64,000 nucleotides of DNA from Desulfobacteraceae bacterium. Its GTDB lineage: Bacteria; Desulfobacterota; Desulfobacteria; Desulfobacterales; UBA5616. The notes beneath the pieces were generated by a model that was not told the DNA's origin, did not search any database, and was given only the letters and a program-made list of their open reading frames with translations. Position numbers and translations under genes: made by a program. Within the stretch, counting starts at the first letter, position 1. Each line of letters opens with the position of its first letter. Shown in pieces: positions 47,550 to 58,100 of the stretch. The stretch is from positions 1 through 64,000 of the forward strand of contig VMSV01000238.1 in NCBI GenBank assembly GCA_013791935.1. Reading direction: 5' to 3'.

Positions 47550-48242
47550 ATGGCTGAGACTATTTATTTTGCGGATAGGATAAAAGAAACCACCCTAACT
47601 GTCGGAACCGGGGTTTTGGTTTTGGAAGGCCCATCAACGGGATTCATGTCGATAGATGATGGCATGGGCTCTGGAGATGCTTGGTTTTGCTGTACTGATG
47701 GAGTTGATTGGGAAGTGTTCCAAGGACATCTTGATGTGAATGGTGATCTGACAAGGGATTACTGTTCATATTCTTCAACCTACGGGGATTTCATCGATTG
47801 GGGAGCGGGAACAAAAGAAGTATTTAATGTTTTCCCGGCTGAGTTGATCGCGGAAATGCTCAGATTATCTTCGGGCATAAAAACTGAAATTTTTGCATCT
47901 TCAACCGGCGAACTTACCGTTTCAGACTGTTTAGGCAAACTTATTTCCAACCGAGGGCAATCAGCAGAAAATACGCAAACGCTCCCGGATTGTGAAGAGG
48001 GATTGAGCGGAACAATCGTTATCGCTACGGCAGGCGCAGGGGCTTTTATATTAGAGCCAGGTACAAACGATCAAATATATTACAATAGTGTTGGACTTGG
48101 TGATGGGTTCTCTATTTCCATTGATACGCCTGGAATAGGCAATTACCTGACTTTCTTTTCCTTTCTTAATGGCTCCAATGCGTGGGATTGGATCGTTGCC
48201 CCCGGACCAGGAACAACAGTGAATACCGGAGGGGGTCCATAG
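47550..48242 (+). CDS. Hypothetical phage tail-region protein
   Basis: 230-aa ORF with GAGGTG upstream. Confidence 0.55.
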   Translation: MAETIYFADRIKETTLTVGTGVLVLEGPSTGFMSIDDGMGSGDAWFCCTDGVDWEVFQGHLDVNGDLTRDYCSYSSTYGDFIDWGAGTKEVFNVFPAELIAEMLRLSSGIKTEIFASSTGELTVSDCLGKLISNRGQSAENTQTLPDCEEGLSGTIVIATAGAGAFILEPGTNDQIYYNSVGLGDGFSISIDTPGIGNYLTFFSFLNGSNAWDWIVAPGPGTTVNTGGGP

Positions 48243-48306
48243 TAACATCGCAAGAAACTGGCAAGGGGAACTTCCATAATTGATTAATTTTAGGGGCCAT
48301 TAATAA

Positions 48307-50484
48307 ATGATATCTCAGCATCCCATATCAGGAGCGCCCATAAGCGCAGCAGAAGAGGCCCCAGGGTCTTCAGGGTCACAAACCTATGAACTTGAGATCA
48401 ATGACGGGCTCGGTCTTTCTGAATATATTGCTGACCGCAATCCTGATACGTTTGAAGATATCATTGAGGAATCTTTAGGGGTTGAAGACCTTCCATCGGT
48501 GCCTTCTGCCTATAATGAGATCATTGATGAATCTTTAGCGGTTGAAGACACTCATGCAAATGGGAACCTTCCCGTAGAATTCACAAAACTCCCTTATGGA
48601 GACCATCTTGTTACTATAACCTTGGAACTCCTGGAAGGGTACTCGGTTATTATCAATTGGGGGGATTTATCAAGTGTTGAGATTGAGGGGCCTTCAAGTG
48701 AATCTTTTACACATGAGTATGTAAACCAAAGCCAGACTTATAATATAAGCATAGTCGGAGATGTTGACCAGCTTACGGGCTTTTTCATTTCCGGCAATGG
48801 GACGCTTGTCAGTTTCGAGGCATTATCCCAGATGGTGAGCCTGTTAAACCTTGGCTTTTCGGGAAGTTATATTACCGGGAATTTGACGGCGATAGAAAAT
48901 ATGATTGGATTACAGGGCTTTCAGTTATGGGGCGTGACTTGCTCGTTAATTGGTTTTTCTGCTAATATATCGTCTCTTGCAAATTTCCCGGATCTTAGGA
49001 AAGTCGTTTTTGGGGGTAATGGAGCAAAGTTATCTGGGGACGTATCTGATCTGGCAGGATTAACTCAGCTTTCTCAGCTAATTTTTGCGGATAGCTTTGT
49101 AGAAGACCTAAGATTTACACCATCATTGTTATCGTGGGACGTAAATACAGATAACCCTGAAGGGTCGGAAGCTGATTGTACGCTGTCTTTTGATACCACA
49201 CGCTTTCTTGAATCAGAAGTTGACGCTATTTTAAATAATCTCGATAGCATTTCTGAATCCCTGCCACTGTTAAGCAGGAACATATATTTTTCTGGCACAA
49301 ACGGCACTCGATCATCAGCAAGCTCTGACGCTGTAATCTCTTTGAGGGAAAAGGGATGGGTCATCACTTTTGATTTAGAGGAAATGGTAGTTGATTCCGC
49401 CGTTTTTTCTGATTATTCACTTTGGGTAACTGGATATTCCAAGGTTATCATCGAAACCCTCCGCATGCTGGACACTGGCAAGATCGGGTTTCACCTTCAA
49501 GTGGCGGAGAGCCTTGGGGTTGCGGAGCAGCTTAAAGAGGCTTTGGGTATCCTTGCCCATGACTTTCTGAACCTTAACCCTGGTCTATTCTCAAACTGGA
49601 AAGGATCTGAAGGAGTAGGCTCCGGGCTTTCCATTTCCGATGTGTCTTCTTTTGGGAAACAGTTCCTTGATTCCCTGGACGAAAACATAGGCCTTTCTGA
49701 TTTCTCAATGTTCTCGTTTCATCTTTTGATTCTGGATTCCATTACATGCTCATCCTCAGTCGAAGCCGCTGGTCTTTTCCAAAGACAGATCATGGAAGCC
49801 ATGGCCTTGACGGATTCAGCTTTGAAAGCCTGGGAAAGCCTGATTGAAGATGTCTTCAGCGTGGTTGAATCTGCATCGCTTATCTACGGTGTCATGGCCA
49901 CGGTGGAAGAGTCGGTTTCCCTTTCTGGAAATTCCGCCTACTTGCTTTTTGCAAATGAAGCCATCAACGACAGCTTTCAACTTCAGCCATCCATTGCCCT
50001 CCGCTCTGTCCTGGGCGCTATTGTTCAAGAGTCCTTGGGTCTTTTTGGTCAGGTATTGATTGACGGAGAAGTCTGGGAATGTTGGGTCTTGAACACGAAT
50101 AAGTTTCACCCTTCCATTTATTCCGGATTCGATTTCAACTCCTACGCCATCTTTGAGGGCAGGGCCTACGGGGCAAAGGCTGATGGCATTTACGAGTTGT
50201 CCGGAGACACGGATAACGGTTCCGGGGTTCGCTCGGGGGTTGCTTTTCCTGAAACAGATTTCGGGACAACCGCAGGGAAGCGATTCAGAAAAGCCTTTTT
50301 AGGGGTTTCGGGCGATTCAACAGTTTTAAAAGTTGAGAATGAAAATGATTATGGGTTCTATTCTATTGAAAAAGACAAAACGACCATAAACAGAAGCCTG
50401 TACGGCAAAAAATGGAAACTTTCCGTTCTTGATTTTGAGAACCTGCATTTCATTGAACTCTTTCCGGTAATTTTAACGAGGTAA
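48307..50484 (+). CDS. Tail fibre/receptor-like protein with PKD-like and LRR-like regions and ESLxVxD repeats
   Basis: VIINWGDLSSVEIEGPSSESFTHEYVNQSQTYNISIVGD, then SFEALSQMVSLLNLGFSGS... leucine-rich; repeated ESLxVxD. Confidence 0.6.
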   Translation: MISQHPISGAPISAAEEAPGSSGSQTYELEINDGLGLSEYIADRNPDTFEDIIEESLGVEDLPSVPSAYNEIIDESLAVEDTHANGNLPVEFTKLPYGDHLVTITLELLEGYSVIINWGDLSSVEIEGPSSESFTHEYVNQSQTYNISIVGDVDQLTGFFISGNGTLVSFEALSQMVSLLNLGFSGSYITGNLTAIENMIGLQGFQLWGVTCSLIGFSANISSLANFPDLRKVVFGGNGAKLSGDVSDLAGLTQLSQLIFADSFVEDLRFTPSLLSWDVNTDNPEGSEADCTLSFDTTRFLESEVDAILNNLDSISESLPLLSRNIYFSGTNGTRSSASSDAVISLREKGWVITFDLEEMVVDSAVFSDYSLWVTGYSKVIIETLRMLDTGKIGFHLQVAESLGVAEQLKEALGILAHDFLNLNPGLFSNWKGSEGVGSGLSISDVSSFGKQFLDSLDENIGLSDFSMFSFHLLILDSITCSSSVEAAGLFQRQIMEAMALTDSALKAWESLIEDVFSVVESASLIYGVMATVEESVSLSGNSAYLLFANEAINDSFQLQPSIALRSVLGAIVQESLGLFGQVLIDGEVWECWVLNTNKFHPSIYSGFDFNSYAIFEGRAYGAKADGIYELSGDTDNGSGVRSGVAFPETDFGTTAGKRFRKAFLGVSGDSTVLKVENENDYGFYSIEKDKTTINRSLYGKKWKLSVLDFENLHFIELFPVILTR

Positions 50485-50486
50485 AC

Positions 50487-51695
50487 ATGGGAACCCTTGA
50501 TGAAAATGCCCTTTGGTTTAAAGGGAAAAGGCCGATTATCGCGGAATATGAGAAAGGCCGGGAAGCTGTCCTGTCCACCATTGCCGGCCAATCTTTTTGC
50601 CGGATGCCGGGTTTCGTGAAGAAGGTTTTGACCAGCCTTGAAATCGGGACCAAGGAAAAACTTACCGCCCTGAACTATGACATCCTGCAATCGGCCATTG
50701 AGCGTGAGCTCCGGCAAGCCGGAATCGCCTATGATCTTTCATACCGTCAGGCCGCGCTAAGTTGGGAGATTGAACGCCAAGGCCTTCTTGATGCACTTGA
50801 TAGAGAATTTGCAGGGATGAAAAGAGCACAGGCATTCACCGAGGAAGCCTTGAGCCGGATGGATATCGAAATCGGGCTCCGGGCCCTAGTGGTTGAAGCG
50901 GCCAAGCTGGCCTTTTCTCAGACCGAGGAAGAATATAAGCGCAGGGTCCTTGTTTCTGATTCAACCGTGAACACGGCAGAAACCAGCTTGATCAATGAAA
51001 AATTGTTCACGGCCCAGAAACGCCTTGCCTTGATCACCTACCTGGAAGAGATCCTTGAAGCCGAGCAACGGGTTTTGATTGCAGAAACGGCCAATATCGT
51101 CCTGGAAACCGATCTGGTGGAGGCCAAGGGCGAACTTATTGCCAAAGAGGCCACAAAGATACCCGCCATGATCGAACTTGCCGCACAAAAGACCCTACTG
51201 GCTCGGTCGATCATTGACCGGATAGAACACGAAAGGCAAATCCTCCTTCTTGCCCTGGCGCGGGTTTTTCTGGAACGGGATAAAACCGATGCAGGTCTTT
51301 CCATCATGGCAGCAGATACGGCCCTCAATACCCTCCGGAGAACTCTGAACGATGAAAAAGTAAGCCTGTCCATCCTGAAATCAAACAACATGATTGCCAT
51401 CGAGCGCCAGGAGAACCGGAACAAGACCCAAATCATGATGGATACGGAAGCATCCCAGGTCATCACCATGAACGCCGATGGTGCTGCCGTTGATCAGGTT
51501 CTTTCCATCAATGTCCAGGAAAACAATATTGCCCATCAATCCGAGCGGGAAAGTTCAGCCCGGATGATGGCAGAAAATAAAAAATCGATTACCTACCAAA
51601 TGGCTGATACGATCAGGGAGATAGAAGACTCCGCAGAGATATCGGCCAATCAAAAGATTACGGCACAATTAACCCACCTCTTCCTTGCGGAGTAG
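50487..51695 (+). CDS. Long coiled-coil virion-region protein A
   Basis: 402 aa, nearly continuous helical/heptad sequence. Confidence 0.6.
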   Translation: MGTLDENALWFKGKRPIIAEYEKGREAVLSTIAGQSFCRMPGFVKKVLTSLEIGTKEKLTALNYDILQSAIERELRQAGIAYDLSYRQAALSWEIERQGLLDALDREFAGMKRAQAFTEEALSRMDIEIGLRALVVEAAKLAFSQTEEEYKRRVLVSDSTVNTAETSLINEKLFTAQKRLALITYLEEILEAEQRVLIAETANIVLETDLVEAKGELIAKEATKIPAMIELAAQKTLLARSIIDRIEHERQILLLALARVFLERDKTDAGLSIMAADTALNTLRRTLNDEKVSLSILKSNNMIAIERQENRNKTQIMMDTEASQVITMNADGAAVDQVLSINVQENNIAHQSERESSARMMAENKKSITYQMADTIREIEDSAEISANQKITAQLTHLFLAE

Positions 51696-51698
51696 AAT

Positions 51699-52856
51699 AT
51701 GAGCATAGACGCTTTTAACAGGGCCATGGTTCGGGAACTTGCAGCCTGGAAGCCCTTCACGTCGAATAACCTATTTCTGAATGCTGATGACAAGACGGAA
51801 CGGGCCATCATCCTTGGCCTGTATGCCGGGGTTTATAAGTTTGGCCATAATTACCTTGAAGTGATCGAAGCGGAGCAGCTTCAGGCCGTGATCGACGAAT
51901 TCACCCAGAACATGGCACAGCTTTCCAATGAAAGCGCAAAGCTTGTGCTTGAAATCGCAGCAAAAAGGTATCTGGCCTCAATTGATCAGCAGATTTTTGA
52001 CGAAAAGGTTTTAACAAAGCAAGGTGCCCTCGATGCTGAAAACCAGAAATGGGATTCCAGAATCGCAGCACTGTCAGCAGACAGGGAAGCCCTGGAAACC
52101 CTTCGGCAGAGGACAGTCTTGTCTGAAGCCCAAGCCGTGAACCGGGTCAATGAGATATCCGCCCAGGTTAGAAACGAGCAATACACCCAATCGGAATTGG
52201 ACAATGAAGAACTGAAGCAGCGCCTTGAAGTCTCAAAAGCTGAATTGCGAATTTTGCAATCTGCAAATCGTGGTCTTGAGATCCAGGCCCAAATCAATGA
52301 TGCAGCTTTCCAACTATTCGCCGTGGATGCTGATATCGCCGGGTTGAATGCCCAGGTTGCCGGGACCCTGGCGGATATTGCCCGGAACCAGAGGGTTGAA
52401 GAAGAACTCACGATAGAGCGGCAAAAGAATTCAAACCTGGAATATGAGATTGCAGAAGAGACCGCGGCAAAACTTGCAGGTATTTTATCCCATGAAAGGT
52501 TGATCCAGGATGAAATTGATTCAATGGATGATTTCGAGCGACAAGAAGCAAAAGAACACGCCGAAAAACTGAATGGATTGAATGTCGATAATACGTCAAA
52601 GCAGAAAAACATAGAGCTTTCCATGGAAGAAAGTTTGTTCCGTTCAGGAATGAGAGTTCGCGCCCATGCCAATGATATCGCTTTTGTGACTCAGAATAAG
52701 CAAACCACTGTGCTAAAAGACGCGGATGAAACCATTCTCATCCAGCAAAGGGTATGGGCCAAGGATCAAATTGTTGACGCCTCCATTAAAGCCGCCCAAT
52801 TCATCGCGGATGCAAACATAGCGACAAGTCTCCTGCACAAGATTGGTTCTGAATGA
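51699..52856 (+). CDS. Long coiled-coil virion-region protein B
   Basis: 385 aa, similar architecture, 3 nt after protein A. Confidence 0.6.
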   Translation: MSIDAFNRAMVRELAAWKPFTSNNLFLNADDKTERAIILGLYAGVYKFGHNYLEVIEAEQLQAVIDEFTQNMAQLSNESAKLVLEIAAKRYLASIDQQIFDEKVLTKQGALDAENQKWDSRIAALSADREALETLRQRTVLSEAQAVNRVNEISAQVRNEQYTQSELDNEELKQRLEVSKAELRILQSANRGLEIQAQINDAAFQLFAVDADIAGLNAQVAGTLADIARNQRVEEELTIERQKNSNLEYEIAEETAAKLAGILSHERLIQDEIDSMDDFERQEAKEHAEKLNGLNVDNTSKQKNIELSMEESLFRSGMRVRAHANDIAFVTQNKQTTVLKDADETILIQQRVWAKDQIVDASIKAAQFIADANIATSLLHKIGSE

Positions 52857-54052
52857 ACTTTGACTTAGAAAAAATCCTCAGCAAGGCCTCTATCACAATC
52901 CCCAAGGGGGTGATGCCAACTTCTGGCTTGACGCAAAGAATCAACCAGCTACGGAACCTTTCAAGGGAGGGATTGAGACCCAATTCCGTAACGATGATCG
53001 ATCCCGGAGACTTTGCCAGGCTTGGCGGAAAAAATACACCCGATATCCAAATATCAGCACCTATTGCTTCTGACATTTGGTATCTTTGGAAAACAAAAAG
53101 CATTCTTCCTGAAGATCCGGAGGACTCTGAAGAATTTGTCACTGAAAGAATGACCTTTTTAGAAGAACTTTTTGGCGGGATCAAGCCTTTACGGACGGTT
53201 AACCAGCGCAAGGATTTATTGCTTTACCCGGAAAGCTGGTCTTCCAAGGGCTTTTTTGAGAACAACGGGCCGTACTGTATCAAAGAGATGAGATATGAAA
53301 TGGCTTTTGAGGGAAAATCAATCTTGAACGTATCCCATGGGCAACCAGAAGGCTTTTTCCCTGCCTTCCTGGCTTTTCCTGTTGGTCAGTTGGGGGTTAT
53401 GCGCGTCCTTTCCATCATGTCTGAATCCATGGCTGAAGCTGAAGGCTTTGAGATAGAAGACGATTTTAAGCCGGTTACCGGTGGAGAGTTCTTCCCCCCG
53501 GTTCATACCAACGGCAATAGATGCCTTGGCCTTCATCTTTACGAGAACTGTTACCAGAAAAAAGATCCGGGCCGGGTTGAATACCCTGCCGGGAAATGCG
53601 GGGATGATGTTCTTCCTCATCTTTGGATGAGATATTACATCAAACCAGAAGATACCTGGCCGGTTCCGGGTGAGTTCATAGGCCTGCTTTGCAAGCCCTT
53701 GAGCGTACCGCCTCATGTTTGGTGGTTCCAAGAGACTTCCCCTCTTCTAACGGTCGGCAATTGGTTCGAGACTTCATGCTATACGTCCGGAATCATCACG
53801 GAAATCATGGAACCGCAGGGAGAGGAAGCATTCAGCCGTTATAAAATCAAAGTTCAAGGTGCTGAAATCGTTTTGGCGCCATCTGATTTCTATGAGTATG
53901 CCGTGGGGGAGAGGGTTACTGTCATTCGCTCCATGGATGCAGACATTCAAGGTTTCTCATGGCTCGATCTTGTTGCCCTGGAAGCATCCGGGGATTTAAA
54001 TTTAACCATGTTCATTGCGCCGGTATCTTTTTACTCGGAAGGAGGGGTTTAA
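52853..54052 (+). CDS. Hypothetical virion-region protein
   Basis: 399-aa ORF with ATGA overlap. Confidence 0.55.
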   Translation: MNFDLEKILSKASITIPKGVMPTSGLTQRINQLRNLSREGLRPNSVTMIDPGDFARLGGKNTPDIQISAPIASDIWYLWKTKSILPEDPEDSEEFVTERMTFLEELFGGIKPLRTVNQRKDLLLYPESWSSKGFFENNGPYCIKEMRYEMAFEGKSILNVSHGQPEGFFPAFLAFPVGQLGVMRVLSIMSESMAEAEGFEIEDDFKPVTGGEFFPPVHTNGNRCLGLHLYENCYQKKDPGRVEYPAGKCGDDVLPHLWMRYYIKPEDTWPVPGEFIGLLCKPLSVPPHVWWFQETSPLLTVGNWFETSCYTSGIITEIMEPQGEEAFSRYKIKVQGAEIVLAPSDFYEYAVGERVTVIRSMDADIQGFSWLDLVALEASGDLNLTMFIAPVSFYSEGGV

Positions 54053-54053
54053 A

Positions 54054-55142
54054 ATGGCTCTGAATAATAATTTCATGCAAGAGGCTTTACGTATGGCTCA
54101 AAGGGAAGCCGAGGCAAGGCGAAGGGATAAGGCGGCTTTGGATAAAGTTTCAGCGAATTCAGCCAAACTTGATCGCTCCAACGCCATTTGGGATCAACAG
54201 CAGGGGCAACAATTCGCCCAGAAACTTGAAGGGACTCAGCAGGCCGGTCGTGAAAACCTTGAAAGGATTCAGCAGGCCGGGGCCTTGGATGTTGCGAAGG
54301 TCAATGCTGATGCTTCTACCAAGGCCAAAGCAAGTGCCGGGGCTTTCACCCCGAATCAGGTTGCAGACTTGCGCCGAAACTCTTTAAACGATGCCAGGGA
54401 GGAAGTTCTTGGAATGGCCGATGCCAGTGGAAATATTCCGAATCCCATGTATTTGGACAAAGACGGCAAGCCCAGTGCCGGTCAACCTCAGTTTCTTGAC
54501 CAGGCAGGGGTTCAGGAAATGATAGACCGAAGATCAATGGACCTTTACCAGAGCTATACCAATGGCCTGATGGACACGGGGCAGGCGGCGGCACCGCAGG
54601 CAGCAGCAGCCCCAGGAGTTGCCCCGATAACACCAGAGGCAGAACAATTGAAAGGCTTCACCGGTCTTAACGCAGGAAATGATGATTATCAAAAAAACAT
54701 TATCCGTTCCATGGTGAATGCAGATGGCCAGCCGGGGGGAGATTTCAAGAAATTTTCAATGAATGGAGCTCCACAAGCCCCTGTTGTTCCGGTAGCGGCA
54801 CCGATTTTAAATCCTGGTAATGCCCAGGCGGCACCAGCGGGAGGAACAGCGGGAGCAATCAAAGCTATGGCCAATACTCAAGCGGTACAGACCGCAGAAC
54901 CAGCAATCCCGCAATCGCTGTATTCAAGATTCATGAAGCCTGTGGTTGCAGGGGTTAAAACCCAGGCCAGCAATATCCGGGATGTCATGTCCTGGCATGG
55001 CGGAGACACCCCTCCACCGGAATCCGTGGTCAAGAAGAAAAAGCCCTTCACCATTCCCACAACGACAATGACGAATCAAGAAATCATGGCCAAAAGGGGA
55101 AATAAGCCCATTGATAGAGCATTTAACCTGTTTGCACGATAA
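54054..55142 (+). CDS. Gln/Ala-rich internal-virion-like protein
   Basis: MALNNNFMQEALRMAQREAEARRRDKAALDKV...; GGAAGGAGGGG before ATG 54054. Confidence 0.55.
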   Translation: MALNNNFMQEALRMAQREAEARRRDKAALDKVSANSAKLDRSNAIWDQQQGQQFAQKLEGTQQAGRENLERIQQAGALDVAKVNADASTKAKASAGAFTPNQVADLRRNSLNDAREEVLGMADASGNIPNPMYLDKDGKPSAGQPQFLDQAGVQEMIDRRSMDLYQSYTNGLMDTGQAAAPQAAAAPGVAPITPEAEQLKGFTGLNAGNDDYQKNIIRSMVNADGQPGGDFKKFSMNGAPQAPVVPVAAPILNPGNAQAAPAGGTAGAIKAMANTQAVQTAEPAIPQSLYSRFMKPVVAGVKTQASNIRDVMSWHGGDTPPPESVVKKKKPFTIPTTTMTNQEIMAKRGNKPIDRAFNLFAR

Positions 55143-55156
55143 AGGGGATTCCGGCC

Positions 55157-58100
55157 ATGGGTCTTTTAGATTTCCAAAGTACTTACACCCCGAAGAAAAA
55201 AACCTTTTATGATGAAGATGAAACAAAGGTTGCGCCCGACATAAAAAAAGCTTTCCAGGAAGGTAAAAAGGTTTTGAAGTCCCAGGTTGAACGGGTCGGA
55301 GATCCGCTTATGCCTATTTCTCAAGACCAGATTGTTGAAATGGGCAAGGCCAGCATCCAGGACCAAAGGGGATATGACTTTCTTGGAGGCGCAAAAGTTC
55401 TTGCAGCCGGGTTGCCACGGGTCCCGGTTCACATGGTAGGCAAAGCAATTGAAACGGTCCAGGGCCAGGCCGGGGCCGATGTGGTGAATCCGGATTTCTT
55501 TGAGCGGATATCCCAAGGGGTCCGGAAGTGGGAATCTGATAAGCAGGCTGAGATAGGGGAAAAGTACAAGGACCGGAAGTTTCTGCCGGGAATTAAAGTT
55601 TCTGATGTTGGTTCTTTGCCGGAAAACCTTGCCTATTCCGTGAACTCAGCCGGGGCCGGTATCGGTGCGGGTATGGCTTCTTCAGCGGCCACCGGTGGAA
55701 ACCCGGTCGCTGGTTATACGGCTGGTATGGCCGCAGCCGGTGAGGTTGCCTATCGTGGTACGACTTATGATTTCATGAGAGAGGTCTTGACCGAGTTTGA
55801 TAATAACCTAAAGACTGAAAGAGGAAGCGGCCTTACTGAGGAAGAACAGACGGTTGTTAAAAATCAGTTTGAAAAAGAAGCCACGGAAACGGGCCTTTGG
55901 GAAGCTTTGCCGGAAGCCATCGGCGGCGGGATAGGGTTTAAAATACTGACCTCTCCACTCAAGGGTATCATGACCAAGATCCTGGGGGAAAAACTCGGGG
56001 AGAAGGCAACCACCAATATCCTTGCCAAAATAGCCGGTAGTCAGATTGAAGAGCTTTCCACGGAAACCATTACGCAGATGGGTCAAACCGATGTCCGGGG
56101 GAGGGCAGGGCTCGAAGGCGGGAAGAAGGTTGACTGGACAAAAGCCGGGGATTGGATTGAAGCTTTAAAAGAAGTCGCTCCCCAAACTGTTCTATTATCC
56201 GCCGTCATGGGCGGAGCAATTGCCGGAGGAAACCGGGTCCACGATAACCGGAAAATCAGGGCCTTGGATAAGTCCATCAAAGACGATGAATACAAGAAGA
56301 TCCCCAATGATGAATTCGGGAATGAGGTTTTAGCCAGGACCCTTGATTATGCCACTGAGCTCCAAAAGACCAGGCCCAAAGAACAGCGGGTTCAAAATGC
56401 CGTCCAAAAACTTACCGATGAGATTGCTTTCCGGAAACAGAGCCCGGATGCAGCCATTGCACCTGAAGAACCGAAAGCGGTTTTTGTTGCAGAGGTTGGC
56501 CGGAAGCTGGCCACGGATGAAATTTCCATAAGTGACATTCAGGAATTAAAGAAAGATCCCAATGTCCAAGGCCTTGGGGTCGATGATGATTTAAACAAGA
56601 TCATCATTTCCAAGAAGGGAGAGGCCCTGGCACCGAAGCCAGAGGAAGAACCTGCCCAGGCTGTTGAAACCCAAGCCCAAGCCGTGGAGCCGGAACAATC
56701 CGCCCTACCTGTGACCCCTGAAGAGGTTCAGGCTCAGGAACCGGAAGCCAATGGCATGCTCCAGATGGAGAGTGAAGACATTGGAGGCCTGGTTCAATGG
56801 GCTGATAGGTTTAATTCCGGACTGGATCAAAAAAGCCAGCGTCAGCTATCCAGTGTGATCGATGGCGCGAAGAAGGGCAACCCGGAAGACATCGAAACCC
56901 TTTGGAAGAATTTTGAGTTTACAACCAACTCTGAAACCGGGGTTTCTCCGCCTGTACCCGAAGATATTAAATCGCTTACGATTTCCACAAATGGAACCAA
57001 CATAGAAAGCTCCGGGGATGAAACCTTTGTTCGGTCTCCCTCAAAGGCTGAGAATGTTGGAGGGAAAGCAAGGCAAACCGGTTTCAACAAGATCCCGGAT
57101 GCCCCTGAAGGATTTGAGAAGGTTTACAAGCCGTATGGGGCTCAAGGGGCTGGTTATTATTATGCGAGAATAGCGGAATCCTCCGTTAACGATATTTCCA
57201 CAAATACCCCTGAAATCGTGAACGCAGAAAGTGTCGGTCAAGGGGAAGTCCCAACTGACAAGGAAACCTTAACAGTTGAAAAACCTCAAGACGAACTTGT
57301 TCAAAAAATTGATTCAGCTATTTCTCTTCCAACCGGACTATCAGGAGCAAAGCCACGTTATTCCTATGGCAATAAGCAATTTGACTTAACTTTCAAAAAC
57401 GATATTGACAAGGCGGCATATATCGCCGCTCAAGAAAAACCATCCAAAAAAGATGCCGAATACCTGAAATTTGTCGCAGAGAAAACCGGATTATCAGAAG
57501 ATGAGATCCGCGACCATGGGCGATCTGTGAAGCAGACAATCAAGGATATTGCGGCGAAGTCGAATGACATCGAGATTATTGTGCCTGGGCACCCAATCGT
57601 TAAAAAGACCGAGGCTGCCCCCTCAACTCCCAAATTAACCACGAAAGAACTAACACCCGTTGATAAAAGCGAAAAAGAACCTCATGGCAAGCGTGAAAAG
57701 GCCATGGCTGAATATAATGCTTTTATTGCCAGCATCCCGCAACACCTGAAAGATAAAGTAGGGGATGTCATAAAAGAAAACCCGATTTCTCCTTCTTCTC
57801 AAAAATTGAGGGTTGCCAGGGCTTTGGCCAAGGCCACAACGGGAGCACAGGCCGAAACCTCAGTTTCAGCAGCCGAAGCACCGGCAGTGCCAAAACCGGT
57901 TGAAAAAAAGGCCGAGACCTCGGAGCCGGTAACCCGAGAAAGCTTCCAGAAAAGCCTTGAAAGAAAAGGGACCGCCATCGGCCCGAACGGTCAAACCTAC
58001 TCTATTCAGGAGCAGGGAGAGGGAAATTATTATGTCCGTACCGTAAAAGACGGTATCAGGTTTGAAAATGGTGGAGGGTATCCGGCCAAGTGGAGCATGG

